From assembly GCA_025055435.1 (NCBI GenBank), contig JANWWN010000020.1, forward strand, positions 1 to 48,574: a stretch of DNA of 48,574 nt. The letters are read 5' to 3'. Numbering within the stretch: position 1 is the first letter of the stretch; every line of letters begins with the position of its first letter. A model generated the notes under the pieces. The model was not told where the DNA came from, ran no database searches, and saw only the letters and a list, made by a program, of their open reading frames with translations. Shown piece by piece: positions 16,772-26,053 of this stretch. A program made the translations under genes and the position numbers. Source of the DNA: Cyclobacteriaceae bacterium. GTDB taxonomy: Bacteria; Bacteroidota; Bacteroidia; Cytophagales; Cyclobacteriaceae.

Positions 16772-17993
16772 AGCTGTTTCCAGATAAAAACTCAAGTTCA
16801 ATGATCAGTTGATTCCAGGTATTTATCGCACCTGCATATTCTTCTCTGATGCGCAGGGCCTGCTGATAACTGGTAAGCGCCACCACGTAATGCACTTCGC
16901 CAGCCTGGTACGCCTTACGGCTTTGTTCAACCAGCAGCTCGGCAGCCGGTAAACCCTGCTGGCGATAGTATTGCAACAATTCAGCAACCGACCGGAGCTG
17001 CTGCATGAGTTGTGCCCATCGCGATTGCACCTGAACGCCGGTTTGCTGAAGCGCGGCTGCCGATGCCTGTTCGTTTAACTTTGCGGCCCGGATACGATGC
17101 CGGAAGGGAAAAATCCACAAAGGCAGAGTAATGCCGGCTTCGAAGCCTTCGAATCGTGTTCCGGGGCCAAAGTAAACGTCCGAGCCGTCAACATTTTGCA
17201 CACCGATGAGGGTTTGGTTAAAATACCCAATGCGCATGTCGGGCCACAGTCGTGAAGATTCAGCCAGCGTTGCCGCACGACTGGCTTCGAAGCGTATGGA
17301 CTCGCGCTTCCATAACGGGTTGTATTCCTTAAGCAAAGTATCAGCTACAGACGCAGCCCTTTCCTGCAACACGCCCTCTACATTGGTAACCGGAGCATTG
17401 ATGAGTGCAGATAGCTGACTGAGCAGGGCATAATATTCGGCGCGCGTCTGAACAACCTGCAGTTGCGCTTCGCGGTGTTGCGTTTCGGCTGTGGTTTTTT
17501 CCAGTAAGGTGCCATCGCCGGTGCGATAACGCACTGTGGCCACTTTGGCCAGTTCGCCCATCAGGCTGTCGGCCCGCTGGCGTAAGCGCATTTTCTCGCG
17601 TAAAAACAAAAGCTGATAAAACACTGACTTTACTTCGGTAATGATCTGCTGCCGTTTAACTTCATAATCAGATTCGGCAAGCTGGTGTTGCTTTCGTGCA
17701 AGCTGAACTTGTCGTGCTATACTGACCGGAAACGGAAATGTTTGTGTGATGGTTATGTTGTTATCGTTATTAATGCTGTTGTATTTCCCGTACATTAAGT
17801 TCACGTCTGTTTTCGGGAGCTCGGCTGCCGCTTTAATCAGCGCTTTACTCTGTTGAACGGAGTAGGCAGATGACTGAAGGCCCGCGTTGTGTTTAAGTGC
17901 TTTTTGTAAAGCCTCTTCCAGACTCAGGCTTTGTGTGCAGGCACTATGTAATACGGTTACCAGCACAAGAAATAAAAGACCTTTTTTATTCAT
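16758..17993 (-). CDS. TolC-family outer membrane efflux channel (CzcC-like)
   Basis: Outer-membrane channel of the metal-efflux RND complex, 411 residues from ATG 17993. The signal segment GLLFLVLVTVLHSACTQ is followed by SLSLEEALQKALKHNAGLQS, the characteristic opening of OEP repeats, and long coiled-coil helices. A second OEP repeat contains RFEGFEAGITLPLWIFPFRH, the amphipathic strand region. A Cys in the signal region (HSAC) makes a lipoprotein form possible but the peptidase I alternative (CTQ-SLS) is equally likely. The start is set by the Met that opens the signal; upstream residues overlap the czcA end. Confidence 0.9.
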   Translation of the reverse strand: MNKKGLLFLVLVTVLHSACTQSLSLEEALQKALKHNAGLQSSAYSVQQSKALIKAAAELPKTDVNLMYGKYNSINNDNNITITQTFPFPVSIARQVQLARKQHQLAESDYEVKRQQIITEVKSVFYQLLFLREKMRLRQRADSLMGELAKVATVRYRTGDGTLLEKTTAETQHREAQLQVVQTRAEYYALLSQLSALINAPVTNVEGVLQERAASVADTLLKEYNPLWKRESIRFEASRAATLAESSRLWPDMRIGYFNQTLIGVQNVDGSDVYFGPGTRFEGFEAGITLPLWIFPFRHRIRAAKLNEQASAAALQQTGVQVQSRWAQLMQQLRSVAELLQYYRQQGLPAAELLVEQSRKAYQAGEVHYVVALTSYQQALRIREEYAGAINTWNQLIIELEFLSGNSYEEN

Positions 17994-18000
17994 AGCTGAA

Positions 18001-21000
18001 TTACTTACTGTTGAAATGAAAAAACCTGAAGAATATCCGATACAGACAAGGCAGTACAACCAGGGTCAGTGCGGTGGCACTGATCAGACCGCCAATAACC
18101 ACTGTTGCCAAAGGGCGCTGTACTTCCGCTCCGCTGCTTTCGGAAAGTGCCATCGGCAGAAAACCCAGCGAAGCTACCAGGGCCGTCATCAGCACGGGTC
18201 GTAATCGCGTTTCCGTTCCCTGCTTGATAAGCTCATCGGGATTCGCTATGCCGGAGCGATAAAGCCGGTTGAACTCAGCTACCAGCACAATACCGTTGAG
18301 CACCGATATTCCAAACAGAGCGATAAAGCCAACGCCGGCCGATATGCTGAACGGCATGCCGCGCAACCAGAGTGATAGAATGCCGCCAATAGCCGATAGC
18401 GGAATTGCAGAGAAAATGAGTAAACCCTGAGGTATGGAATGAAAAACGAAATAAAGCAAAACGAAAATCAGCAACAAGGCCGATGGCACAGCGATCATTA
18501 ACCGTTGCCGGGCTTCTTCCAGATTTTTAAAGGTTCCGCCAAAGGTAACGTAGTAACCCGGTGTAAACCGTATTTCCGATTGTATAAGCTGGCGTAATTC
18601 GTTCACTACGCTCTCCATATCACGTCCGCGTACATTAAAGCCAACTACAATTCTACGTTTTGCTTCATCACGCTGAATTTGCGAGGGAGCCGCCTCCAGC
18701 CGTATTTCGGCAACCTGATTTAAAGTAAGTTGCAAGCCGGCCGGGGTTGTGACAAGCAGTCGGCTAACGTCTTCAACAGATTGACGTTTTTCCGGTGCAT
18801 AGCGCACAACCAGCGCAAAACGCCTTTCATTTTCAAAAACCAATCCGGCCTGCTGGCCGGCAAGTGCAGCGTTCACCACTTCATTTACATCGGCAACGGA
18901 AAGACCGTATGCAGCAAGGCGGCTGCGATCGAACCGGATTACTACCTGCGGCAAGCCGGTTGCTTTTTCAACGTAAACATCCCTGGCACCATCAACGCGT
19001 GCAGCCAGTTTACCAATCTGCTCCGCATAGGCCGTTAACAAGTTGAGGTCTTCGCCATATATTTTCACCACTACATCCTGTCGGGCTCCCGATAGCAACT
19101 CGTTAAAACGCATTTGAATGGGATGCTGAAAGCCGAACGAAACTCCCGGAACCTCCTCTTTAAGTTTTGCCTGCATCTTAGCTATCAGTTCATCTTTGGT
19201 TGAAGCAGATGTCCATTCGGATTTTTCTTTCATCACCACCATCATATCGGCCCAATCCATAGGCATCGGGTCGGTAGGTATTTCGCCTGAACCAATCTTT
19301 CCGACAACCTTTTCTACTTCCGGAAAATTTTTAAGCAACACTTCGCCTCCCTTTAACGTGGCCTGGATGGTCTCCGATAAACTGCTGCCCTGGAGTGCGC
19401 GCGTCTCCACGGCAAAATCTCCTTCATCCAGTTCGGGTAAAAACTCACCACCCAACGTACTGAAAATCATCATGCTTCCAGCCAGCAGCAATATGCTACC
19501 AGCTACAATCAATTTTCGGTATCTGAGCGCCGTCTCAAGGGCTGGCCGATAGGCATTCATGATGCGCTGCATGAGCCGGTCGGAAAAGGTTACACTTGCT
19601 TTTATGTTTTTCGACAGGAATACGGAGGAAGCCACAGGCACATAAGTAAGAGATAAAATAAGTGCACCGGTTATAGCCAGCATAACCGTTTCAGCCATGG
19701 GCTTAAACATTTTTCCTTCAACACCGGTAAGTGTTAGTATGGGTATGTAAACGATTAGAATAATCAGTTGCCCGAATGCTGCGGCATTCATCATATTCTT
19801 TGCCGAGGTTTCCACTTCTTCATCCATTTCGTGCTGCGTAAGGCGGCTCAGCGAAGTGCGCGTTGCCAGGTGATGCAGAGTGGCCTCTACAATGATAACC
19901 GCTCCATCAACGATTAGCCCAAAGTCTATTGCTCCTAAACTCATCAGGTTGCCGGAAATACCCAGCAGGCTCATCATGCCTATGGCAAACAACATGGAAA
20001 GCGGTATTACCGAGGCAACCACCACACCGGCCCGTACATTACCGAGTAACAATACCAGTACAAAAATGACAATCAGAGCGCCTTCGGTCAGGTTTACTGT
20101 AACGGTTCGGATAGCTTTATTAACGAGTTTGGTGCGGTCTAAAAAAGGTTCGATCGTTATGCCTTCCGGCAGATTTTTTTGAATTTCTTCTATTCGTTGT
20201 TTGATGTTGCGAATTACCTGCGAAGAGTTTTCGCCTTTTAACATCATCACCACGGCTCCCACAGTTTCATGTTTACCGTCTTCGGTCATCGCACCATACC
20301 GGATGGCATGCCCCAGGCGCACCTCGGCAACGTGATGCAGCAGCACCGGCACACCCGAACCAGTGGTGTGTACAACAAGGTTTTTGAGTTCGTTTTCGTT
20401 CTGGATTAAACCTTCAGACCGGATAAAATAAGCCTGTGAATTTTTTTCGATGTACGTCCCGCCGGTATTCTGGTTGTTGCGTTCCAACGCCCTGAAAATA
20501 TCCGAGATGGTAAGCTGGTGGCTGCGCAACCTATCCGGATTCAATGCAATTTCATATTGCTTAACATAGCCTCCAAAACTGCTTACATCGGCAACACCGG
20601 GCGTGCCAAGTAATTGACGGCGTACAATCCAGTCCTGAATGGTACGTAATTCGGTAAGCGAATATTTGGATTCATACCCGGGCTTCACACGAAGTGTGTA
20701 CTGATAGATTTCGCCTAAACCCGTAGTTACAGGTGCCAGTTCGGGTGTACCGATACCTTCGGGTATTTGCCGGCGTATATCAGAAAGCCGCTCACTAACC
20801 TGCTGTCGGGCCCAATACACATCGGTGTCATCGGTAAAGACCAGTGTTACAACCGACAAACCAAATCGGCTAAAGGAGCGCATCTCCGTCAGGCCGGGTA
20901 TCGTTGCCATGGCCTGTTCAACGGTAAACGTTACAAACCGCTCGATATCCTCAGCCGATTGCGAAGGAGCTACCGTGAGTATTTGAACCTGATTGTTGGT

Positions 21001-21126
21001 GATGTCAGGAACGGCATCAATGGGCAGTCGTGTAACCGAATAGCCACCCCAAACAACTAGTCCAATGGTTAATAAACCAATGATCAACTTATTGGACATG
21101 GAAAACCTTATAATGGCGTTCAGCAT
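18001..21126 (-). CDS. czcA: CzcA-type heavy-metal RND efflux pump
   Basis: Proton-driven inner-membrane trimeric pump that exports divalent metals across the envelope. The 1041 residues are the usual length. Two sets of membrane helices flank two large periplasmic loops. In membrane helix 4 the sequence AIDFGLIVDGAVIIVE has Asp401, Asp407 and Glu414, the DFG-D-E pattern that marks the Zn/Co/Cd (HME1, CzcA) group and not the Cu/Ag CusA group. PVASSVFL and EFNRLYRSGI are visible in the later helices. Substrates Zn2+, Co2+, Cd2+ or Ni2+ follow from the motif by family knowledge. It lies 7 nt before the TolC gene and opens the operon after the small His-rich protein. Confidence 0.93.
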   Translation of the reverse strand: MLNAIIRFSMSNKLIIGLLTIGLVVWGGYSVTRLPIDAVPDITNNQVQILTVAPSQSAEDIERFVTFTVEQAMATIPGLTEMRSFSRFGLSVVTLVFTDDTDVYWARQQVSERLSDIRRQIPEGIGTPELAPVTTGLGEIYQYTLRVKPGYESKYSLTELRTIQDWIVRRQLLGTPGVADVSSFGGYVKQYEIALNPDRLRSHQLTISDIFRALERNNQNTGGTYIEKNSQAYFIRSEGLIQNENELKNLVVHTTGSGVPVLLHHVAEVRLGHAIRYGAMTEDGKHETVGAVVMMLKGENSSQVIRNIKQRIEEIQKNLPEGITIEPFLDRTKLVNKAIRTVTVNLTEGALIVIFVLVLLLGNVRAGVVVASVIPLSMLFAIGMMSLLGISGNLMSLGAIDFGLIVDGAVIIVEATLHHLATRTSLSRLTQHEMDEEVETSAKNMMNAAAFGQLIILIVYIPILTLTGVEGKMFKPMAETVMLAITGALILSLTYVPVASSVFLSKNIKASVTFSDRLMQRIMNAYRPALETALRYRKLIVAGSILLLAGSMMIFSTLGGEFLPELDEGDFAVETRALQGSSLSETIQATLKGGEVLLKNFPEVEKVVGKIGSGEIPTDPMPMDWADMMVVMKEKSEWTSASTKDELIAKMQAKLKEEVPGVSFGFQHPIQMRFNELLSGARQDVVVKIYGEDLNLLTAYAEQIGKLAARVDGARDVYVEKATGLPQVVIRFDRSRLAAYGLSVADVNEVVNAALAGQQAGLVFENERRFALVVRYAPEKRQSVEDVSRLLVTTPAGLQLTLNQVAEIRLEAAPSQIQRDEAKRRIVVGFNVRGRDMESVVNELRQLIQSEIRFTPGYYVTFGGTFKNLEEARQRLMIAVPSALLLIFVLLYFVFHSIPQGLLIFSAIPLSAIGGILSLWLRGMPFSISAGVGFIALFGISVLNGIVLVAEFNRLYRSGIANPDELIKQGTETRLRPVLMTALVASLGFLPMALSESSGAEVQRPLATVVIGGLISATALTLVVLPCLYRIFFRFFHFNSK

Positions 21127-21204
21127 ATCTTCGGACTTTGATTAAAAGAAACAGAAGCAGAATCAAAAAATCTGCTTAGAAACAACTGGAAAGAAAAGAG
21201 AAGC

Positions 21205-21594
21205 TTAACCTAAACGCGGGGGCTGCCATACCGGGCTGGCATAGGCAGGAAGTTCATCAGGGAGCGGCAAGCTGCCATGCTCTGCAGCACAAGGTTGCGG
21301 GGGGGAAGGAAAATCAGGCAGGGCAGGAGCGTACCATACCGGAATTACAATGTTCAGGTGATGATGTTGCCCGAAGGGCAACTGGCTGTGGGTGGAGTGA
21401 TCTTCTTCGTGGTGTTTGACATCGGCATAATGAAGTACCAGAAATGCCGTGAAAGTCAGATTACTGTCTGTATTACGATGCTCAAGAAAATGATCAAACA
21501 ATAAAGGTAACTTGGCGAGCTCAGCTGTATCCATGGCCGGCAGGATGGCTTTCAAAAAAATAACAAGAGAAAATATGATGGCAACTCCGCGCAT
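21205..21594 (-). CDS. small exported His-rich protein upstream of czcA
   Basis: A 129-residue protein with an N-terminal hydrophobic segment (GVAIIFSLVIFLKAILPAM) that is a signal or membrane anchor. The mature part has LLFDHFLEHRNTDSNLTF, then a metal-ligand-rich stretch (HHEEDHSTHSQLPFGQHHH) and a Pro-rich tail (PDFPSPPQPCAAEHGSLPLP). It precedes czcA by 78 nt on the same strand, and a consensus -7 box stands directly upstream. Family names are not known to me; proteins like it stand before CusA/CzcA genes in Bacteroidota. A periplasmic metal-binding or metal-sensing accessory role is inferred from the His clusters and position. Start ATG at 21594. Confidence 0.75.
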   Translation of the reverse strand: MRGVAIIFSLVIFLKAILPAMDTAELAKLPLLFDHFLEHRNTDSNLTFTAFLVLHYADVKHHEEDHSTHSQLPFGQHHHLNIVIPVWYAPALPDFPSPPQPCAAEHGSLPLPDELPAYASPVWQPPRLG

Positions 21595-21601
21595 CCTGTT
21601 T

Positions 21602-21633
21602 CAAAGATAAGTTGGCAGAGCTAAAAAATACAA
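21602..21633 (-). promoter_or_regulatory. czc operon promoter (TTG-21-TATCTTTG)
   Basis: Minus-strand TATCTTTG at 21609-21602 is an exact -7 box, with TTG at 21633-21631 after a 21-nt spacer. The box ends only 7 nt before the ATG at 21594, so the transcript would be almost leaderless if this promoter is used. Confidence 0.55.
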
Positions 21634-21730
21634 GCTGCCATCGGACGATTGATAAATATCATTTTATCGGATGACAGTTTTGGTTCAACCGTTATGCCAG
21701 GGTAATCAACTTTACGTTAAATAAAAGACA

Positions 21731-22570
21731 ATGAAAAATATACTAATACCCTACGATTTCTCGGTTTATGCAAAAACGGCGGCCGCAACGGGTGCATGGC
21801 TGGCAAAAAAAACGGGATCACAGCTCCATTTACTCCATGTGGTGTTTGCCCCGCCCGAATGGAGTAAAATGCCGGTTGAGAAGCAACAAAACTACCCGGA
21901 AATAGAGGCCCGGATGGTCGATGCCGAAATCAGACTGGATAAAATTGCTGCTTCGCCTGTTTTTAAAGGTTGTACCGTCCACACTTATGTATACAGCGGC
22001 TCACCACGCGAGCAGATTGTGCAATTTGCGCATACCTACAACATGAATTTAATCATCATGGGCGTGCATGGCGCTGGCGAATCTCAAAACTTGTTTGTCG
22101 GCTCAACGGCACAGCAGGTAATTAGAAATGCGAATTGTCCCGTTCTGTCGGTTAAAAAAAATTATAAGCCCGGGAAAATTAAGCGAATTGTTTTTGCTTC
22201 AAACTTTGAAGGTGAAGAGGTAAGCGAAGCCATTAATCAACTGAAAAATATAGCCGCCAAACTATCTGCTTCAGTTGACCTGCTCTTTGTGAATACTCCT
22301 TTGAATTTTTACGACACACCCTCGGCCGAACAAAAGCTCGAGTCGGCAGCACCGGTACAACAACAGGTTAAGTTTCATAAACATATTTACAACGATTTAT
22401 CCCATGAACAGGGAATACTGAACTTTTCCAAGCGCATTGGAGCCGACTGGATATCCATGATGGCGCACAGCCGGGCACGTAAGCCTTACTACTATCTGGG
22501 CAGCACCGAAACGGTTTTGTTTCATTCCGAAATACCCGTGCTCAGTTTCCGGTTACCCGACAAGTTGTAA
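21731..22570 (+). CDS. universal stress protein, tandem UspA domains
   Basis: A 279-residue cytoplasmic protein with two UspA-like halves. The first (residues 1-145) is canonical: MKNILIPYDFS strand, nucleotide-binding LIIMGVHGAGESQNLFVGST followed by IRNANCPVLSVKK, a G-2x-G-9x-G-S/T phosphate loop that suggests ATP binding. The second half (about 155-279) ends with FSKRIGADWISMMAHSRARK and the IPVLSFR strand but lacks the full phosphate loop, so it probably does not bind ATP. It stands 9 nt before a zinc alcohol dehydrogenase, with which it likely forms an operon, between two efflux operons. Role in stress survival is family knowledge; the signal is unknown. Confidence 0.9.
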   Translation: MKNILIPYDFSVYAKTAAATGAWLAKKTGSQLHLLHVVFAPPEWSKMPVEKQQNYPEIEARMVDAEIRLDKIAASPVFKGCTVHTYVYSGSPREQIVQFAHTYNMNLIIMGVHGAGESQNLFVGSTAQQVIRNANCPVLSVKKNYKPGKIKRIVFASNFEGEEVSEAINQLKNIAAKLSASVDLLFVNTPLNFYDTPSAEQKLESAAPVQQQVKFHKHIYNDLSHEQGILNFSKRIGADWISMMAHSRARKPYYYLGSTETVLFHSEIPVLSFRLPDKL

Positions 22571-22579
22571 ATTACCTGC

Positions 22580-23623
22580 ATGAAAGCCTGGCTGCTTGAC
22601 GGTGTTTACGACTTACGTAATTCACGTAACCCACTTCGGTTAGGAGAAATCCGGGTACGCCGCCCGGAAAAAAACGAAGTACTGGTTCGGGTAAACTGCT
22701 GTGGGGTGTGCCACACGGAACTGGATGAGATTGAAGGACGAACACCACCGCCTGCATACCCAATAGTTCCCGGGCATCAGGTTGTGGGCAGGGTGGAGGA
22801 GGCCGGAGCAGATGTTAAACATTTAAAAACGGGCCAACGCGTAGGTGTTGCATGGATTTACAGTGCCTGCGGAACCTGTTCGTTTTGCCAATCCGGTAAT
22901 GAAAATCTCTGCCCGGACTTTCGGGCTACCGGCCGCGATGTACACGGAGGCTACGCGGAGTACATAACGGTTTCGGAAAAATACGCCTATCCGATTCCGG
23001 ATTATTTGTCGGATGAGGAGGCTGCTCCTTTGCTTTGCGCAGGAACCATCGGATATCGCTCGCTAAGGCTTAGCAAAATAAAAGACGGGTGTGTGCTCGG
23101 GCTGGCCGGATTTGGTGCATCCAACCATCTGGTGTTAAAGCTGGTGAAAGTTATGTTTCCGAATGCCGCAATATGGGTGTTTGCCAGAAATAAAGCCGAA
23201 CAGGAATTTGCTTTAGAACTGGGAGCCATGTGGGCCGGAAACTATGACCAGGTTCCGCCGGAAAAAGCAGATGCCATCATTGAAACCACACCGGCATGGA
23301 AGCCCGTCCTTACATCGCTGCTTCACCTGAAACCAAACGGACGGTTAGTGATTAATGCCATCCGCAAAGAATCCGGAGACCAGCAGGAGTTAACAGAACT
23401 GGATTATGCGCGACACCTGTGGATGGAAAAAGAGATAAAAAGTGTTGCCAACGTTACAGCTGCCGATGTTCGGGAGTTCTTGAAATGGGCCACGCGCGGC
23501 CATATCAAACCGCATATCCAAAAGTACGCCATAGAGGAAGCCAACCAGGCACTATGGGAACTTAAAAACAAACCGGTACAGGGAGCTAAGGTGTTGGTGT
23601 GTTATCCTAATGGGAAACGGTAA
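22580..23623 (+). CDS. zinc-dependent alcohol dehydrogenase family protein
   Basis: A 347-residue medium-chain dehydrogenase that oxidises alcohols or reduces aldehydes with NAD(P). The catalytic zinc Cys is Cys44 in CCGVCHTELDEIEG, followed by PIVPGHQVVG with the His ligand. The usual Glu after that His is Gln, as I recall for the adh_fam_2 subgroup. The structural zinc has four Cys in SACGTCSFCQSGNENLC. The next segment ATGRDVHGGYAEYI and the dinucleotide fold (GLAGFGASNHLVLKL) are regular. Residues 1-15 contain no signal. It follows the universal stress protein by 9 nt and ends two bases from a convergent gene. Substrate is unknown. Confidence 0.9.
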   Translation: MKAWLLDGVYDLRNSRNPLRLGEIRVRRPEKNEVLVRVNCCGVCHTELDEIEGRTPPPAYPIVPGHQVVGRVEEAGADVKHLKTGQRVGVAWIYSACGTCSFCQSGNENLCPDFRATGRDVHGGYAEYITVSEKYAYPIPDYLSDEEAAPLLCAGTIGYRSLRLSKIKDGCVLGLAGFGASNHLVLKLVKVMFPNAAIWVFARNKAEQEFALELGAMWAGNYDQVPPEKADAIIETTPAWKPVLTSLLHLKPNGRLVINAIRKESGDQQELTELDYARHLWMEKEIKSVANVTAADVREFLKWATRGHIKPHIQKYAIEEANQALWELKNKPVQGAKVLVCYPNGKR

Positions 23624-23624
23624 T

Positions 23625-24209
23625 TCACATACTTTTTGCGGGATCACTTTTTTCAATTCTTTTAATTTCCTGAGGGTATTTCTTTACCCAAAAAAAATCC
23701 CAATGCAGCCACATACCTCTTTTATAATAATATTTCTGTTCGCGTTTCATAAACTTTTTTGACACGAAATAATCGTATCGCAAGGCAACATCTCCCTCTA
23801 ACTTAGCATTCGCATTTGCCACCCAATCGGGCTTTTTGAAAATACATTTATAAGTATAGATGCCCGGAAGTGCAGTACTTTCAAAGTAAGCATCAAAGCC
23901 ATGGGAGTCGGGTGCGTCTTCACCGATATCCACTACCTTGTACCGCAGTTTGTCAACTCTAACGATGGCCCATGAGGACCGGTTTTCATCATAGGATTGT
24001 TTAACAACATTGCCCCGTTTGTCATAAAGCGAATTAATTACATTAAGACTCCATATTCCCTCAATCGGATCCAGACGGTCTTTGTTTTTATCCAGATATC
24101 GGATAATCTCTTTCCGTGTGCGAATGCCTTGGCCATTCTTTTGAGCACTGACCGGATTTGAAAAAATGCTGATCAAAATGATTAATGGAATAATGTTAAG
24201 TCCTTTCAT
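23625..24209 (-). CDS. exported hypothetical protein
   Basis: A 194-residue protein whose N-terminus (MKGLNIIPLIILISIFSNPV then SAQ) is a clear signal peptide, cleaved after Ala-Gln. The mature part contains LDPIEGIWSLNVINSLYD, a beta-rich motif of the type 'xxxEGIWxx' seen in small Bacteroidota secreted domains, then DAYFESTALPGIYTYKCIF, YDYFVSKKFMKREQKYYY and a basic tail. Function unknown. ATG 24209 starts the signal, while the ORF upstream adds only non-signal residues. It converges on the alcohol dehydrogenase with a 1-nt gap. Confidence 0.7.
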   Translation of the reverse strand: MKGLNIIPLIILISIFSNPVSAQKNGQGIRTRKEIIRYLDKNKDRLDPIEGIWSLNVINSLYDKRGNVVKQSYDENRSSWAIVRVDKLRYKVVDIGEDAPDSHGFDAYFESTALPGIYTYKCIFKKPDWVANANAKLEGDVALRYDYFVSKKFMKREQKYYYKRGMWLHWDFFWVKKYPQEIKRIEKSDPAKSM

Positions 24210-24369
24210 AAAGCGATAAATCTTTAAATTTTCTACGAACAACGACGCCCAGATAAATTTATTTCATCTCAAAAAAAGTGAAAGATTCGTTATATAATTT
24301 ATATTATGTTAAATAAACTTTTACCTTAAAAGTTCCTGAATTATATCAACATCTGATTCTATTTGCCGT

Positions 24370-24400
24370 TTTGAATATCAACTCGCCTTCTGCACTTTTG
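24370..24400 (+). promoter_or_regulatory. promoter of the second RND operon (TTTG-19-CACTTTTG)
   Basis: TTTG at 24370-24373 is followed 19 nt later by CACTTTTG (24393-24400), one mismatch from TAnnTTTG. The ATG of the small exported protein is 27 nt downstream. Confidence 0.5.
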
Positions 24401-24426
24401 CAGCGGCTTTTAGGGTTGTATGTAAC

Positions 24427-24819
24427 ATGTTCGCTGGTTTGATAAAGCGCTTTGCGGCTTATTTTCTTGCGGTAATTTTCCTTAACACCGCATTATTTGA
24501 GGACTATCAGACAGCATCCTCGAACGAATCCGGCTGCCCCGCATCCCTGATTGAAGTGGTACTGGAGCTGTTTAGTCATCGGAACATCCCTACATCCGAT
24601 GAGGAACTTCCCCTGTCTACAACTTTATCTAAAACGCCGGTTCGACCCCGGTTAAATCATTCCGGTAATTCCTGCTTTAATCTGACTTTCGGCCAGCTGC
24701 TACCCTACGAATTTTACATCTCGAAGCAAGTTATTGTTTATCAAAGAATTAAGACATTTAGCAATAGTATTACTTTTAATGAGATCTTTTTGGCCATCCA
24801 TCTTTGGAAATTGTTCTGA
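24427..24819 (+). CDS. small exported protein upstream of RND operon
   Basis: A 130-residue protein that opens with a hydrophobic segment, FAAYFLAVIFLNTALF, that should be a signal or anchor. The mature part contains a short helix LIEVVLELFSHRN followed by an acidic/Ser stretch (PTSDEELPLS) and a C-terminal tail rich in aromatic residues (LLPYEFYISKQVIVYQRI, IHLWKLF). It precedes the adaptor gene by 82 nt and has a plausible promoter upstream. The position mirrors the small His-rich protein before czcA, and the F/L-x-H-R-N segment is shared in spirit, but true homology is not shown. It has no His clusters. Function unknown. Confidence 0.6.
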   Translation: MFAGLIKRFAAYFLAVIFLNTALFEDYQTASSNESGCPASLIEVVLELFSHRNIPTSDEELPLSTTLSKTPVRPRLNHSGNSCFNLTFGQLLPYEFYISKQVIVYQRIKTFSNSITFNEIFLAIHLWKLF

Positions 24820-24901
24820 TACCTGATAGCCTGACAGGTTTTAAGTACCTGTAGCTGAGGCCATTATTGCTTTTTAGAATTCTCTTTGATTAAATCCGTT
24901 T

Positions 24902-26050
24902 ATGTCGAAAAAACAGTTTTTCAGCATTTTGCTGAGGTTAACCATTGTTATTATAGCCTCGTCCTGTCGGTCGAAGCAGGAAAATGAAACCACGCTTCAG
25001 GAACCGGAGGAGTTTCCTGTAACCTCCCTCATTAAACGCGACATTGATATTCCGCGGGAGTATGTGGCCAGTATTCAGGCCTTTCAGAACATCGAAGTGC
25101 GGGCCCGCGTTGAAGGTTATCTCGAAGAAATCCTGGTTGATGAGGGAAAGGAAGTAAAAAAGGGTCAGCTGCTGTTCAAAATTAACGATGAAGAATACCG
25201 GGCCGCATTAAACCGGGCGCGGGCTAATGTTATTAGTGCCGAAGCCGAAATGAAATCAGCTTTGGTTGAGCTGGAGCGGGTTAAGTTATTGGTTAACAAA
25301 AACGTTATTACTAAAACCGAGCTTGATCTGGCAGAAGCCAAAGTTGAAATAGCCCGCTCCCGGATTGAGCAAGCCAAAGCCGAGGAAGTTGCCGCTTCCA
25401 TCCGATTAGCCAATACCAGCATCCGTTCTCCCTTTAACGGGGTAATTGATCGTATTCCGTACAAAATCGGCAGTCTGATCTCTGCTGGCAGCCTGCTTAC
25501 TACCCTCTCCGACATCGAAAATGTGTATGCTTACTTCAATGTGTCGGAGGTTGAATACCTGATGAACTTCAGCAAGGCCAAGTATCAAAATGCATTACTT
25601 CTAAGTAATGTGGAGCTGATTCTTGCCGATGGAACACTATACCCGCTGAAAGGCACCATTGAAACCATGGAGAGCGAGTTTGAAGAAGGAACCGGAGCCA
25701 TAGCCGTTCGTGCCCGTTTCCAAAACCCGCACCGTTTACTGAAGCACGGGTCAACCGGCAAAATACGTCTTCATGAAATGCGTAAGGATGCCCTGCTCCT
25801 GCCGCAAAAATCCGGAGTGGAAATTCAGGACAAGAATTATGTATTTAAACTGAACGATAACCAAACCGTAAGTCTGAAAAGTTTTATACCCATTGCGCGT
25901 GTAGGCGACTTTTATGTGGTGGGAAGCGGGCTAACCGAGTCCGACAAATTTGTGTATGAGGGTACTCAGAATGTGCGCGAAGGCATGGTTATCAAGCCAC
26001 GCTTCGTAACGGCCGAACAGATACTTGCCGAAAACAATTTAAACGACTAA
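24902..26050 (+). CDS. AcrA/MexE-type RND periplasmic adaptor (lipoprotein)
   Basis: Periplasmic adaptor of a tripartite multidrug pump, 382 residues. The N-terminal signal ends in IIASSCRSK, a lipobox with Cys as the acylation site. The order of domains is normal: barrel-sandwich half (NIEVRARVEGYLEEILVDEG), coiled-coil hairpin (about residues 95-160), second lipoyl half with NTSIRSPFNGVIDRI, then beta-barrel and the membrane-proximal domain with LLPQKSGVEIQDKNYVFKL. GKEVKKGQLLFKIND is the lipoyl-like loop. The gap to the pump gene is 3 nt, so the two are co-translated. Intact. Confidence 0.93.
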   Translation: MSKKQFFSILLRLTIVIIASSCRSKQENETTLQEPEEFPVTSLIKRDIDIPREYVASIQAFQNIEVRARVEGYLEEILVDEGKEVKKGQLLFKINDEEYRAALNRARANVISAEAEMKSALVELERVKLLVNKNVITKTELDLAEAKVEIARSRIEQAKAEEVAASIRLANTSIRSPFNGVIDRIPYKIGSLISAGSLLTTLSDIENVYAYFNVSEVEYLMNFSKAKYQNALLLSNVELILADGTLYPLKGTIETMESEFEEGTGAIAVRARFQNPHRLLKHGSTGKIRLHEMRKDALLLPQKSGVEIQDKNYVFKLNDNQTVSLKSFIPIARVGDFYVVGSGLTESDKFVYEGTQNVREGMVIKPRFVTAEQILAENNLND

Positions 26051-26053
26051 GCC

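Noticed and set aside
23002..23229. Antisense frame within the alcohol dehydrogenase gene
   Set aside because: It mirrors the zinc dehydrogenase codons and shows no independent gene features.
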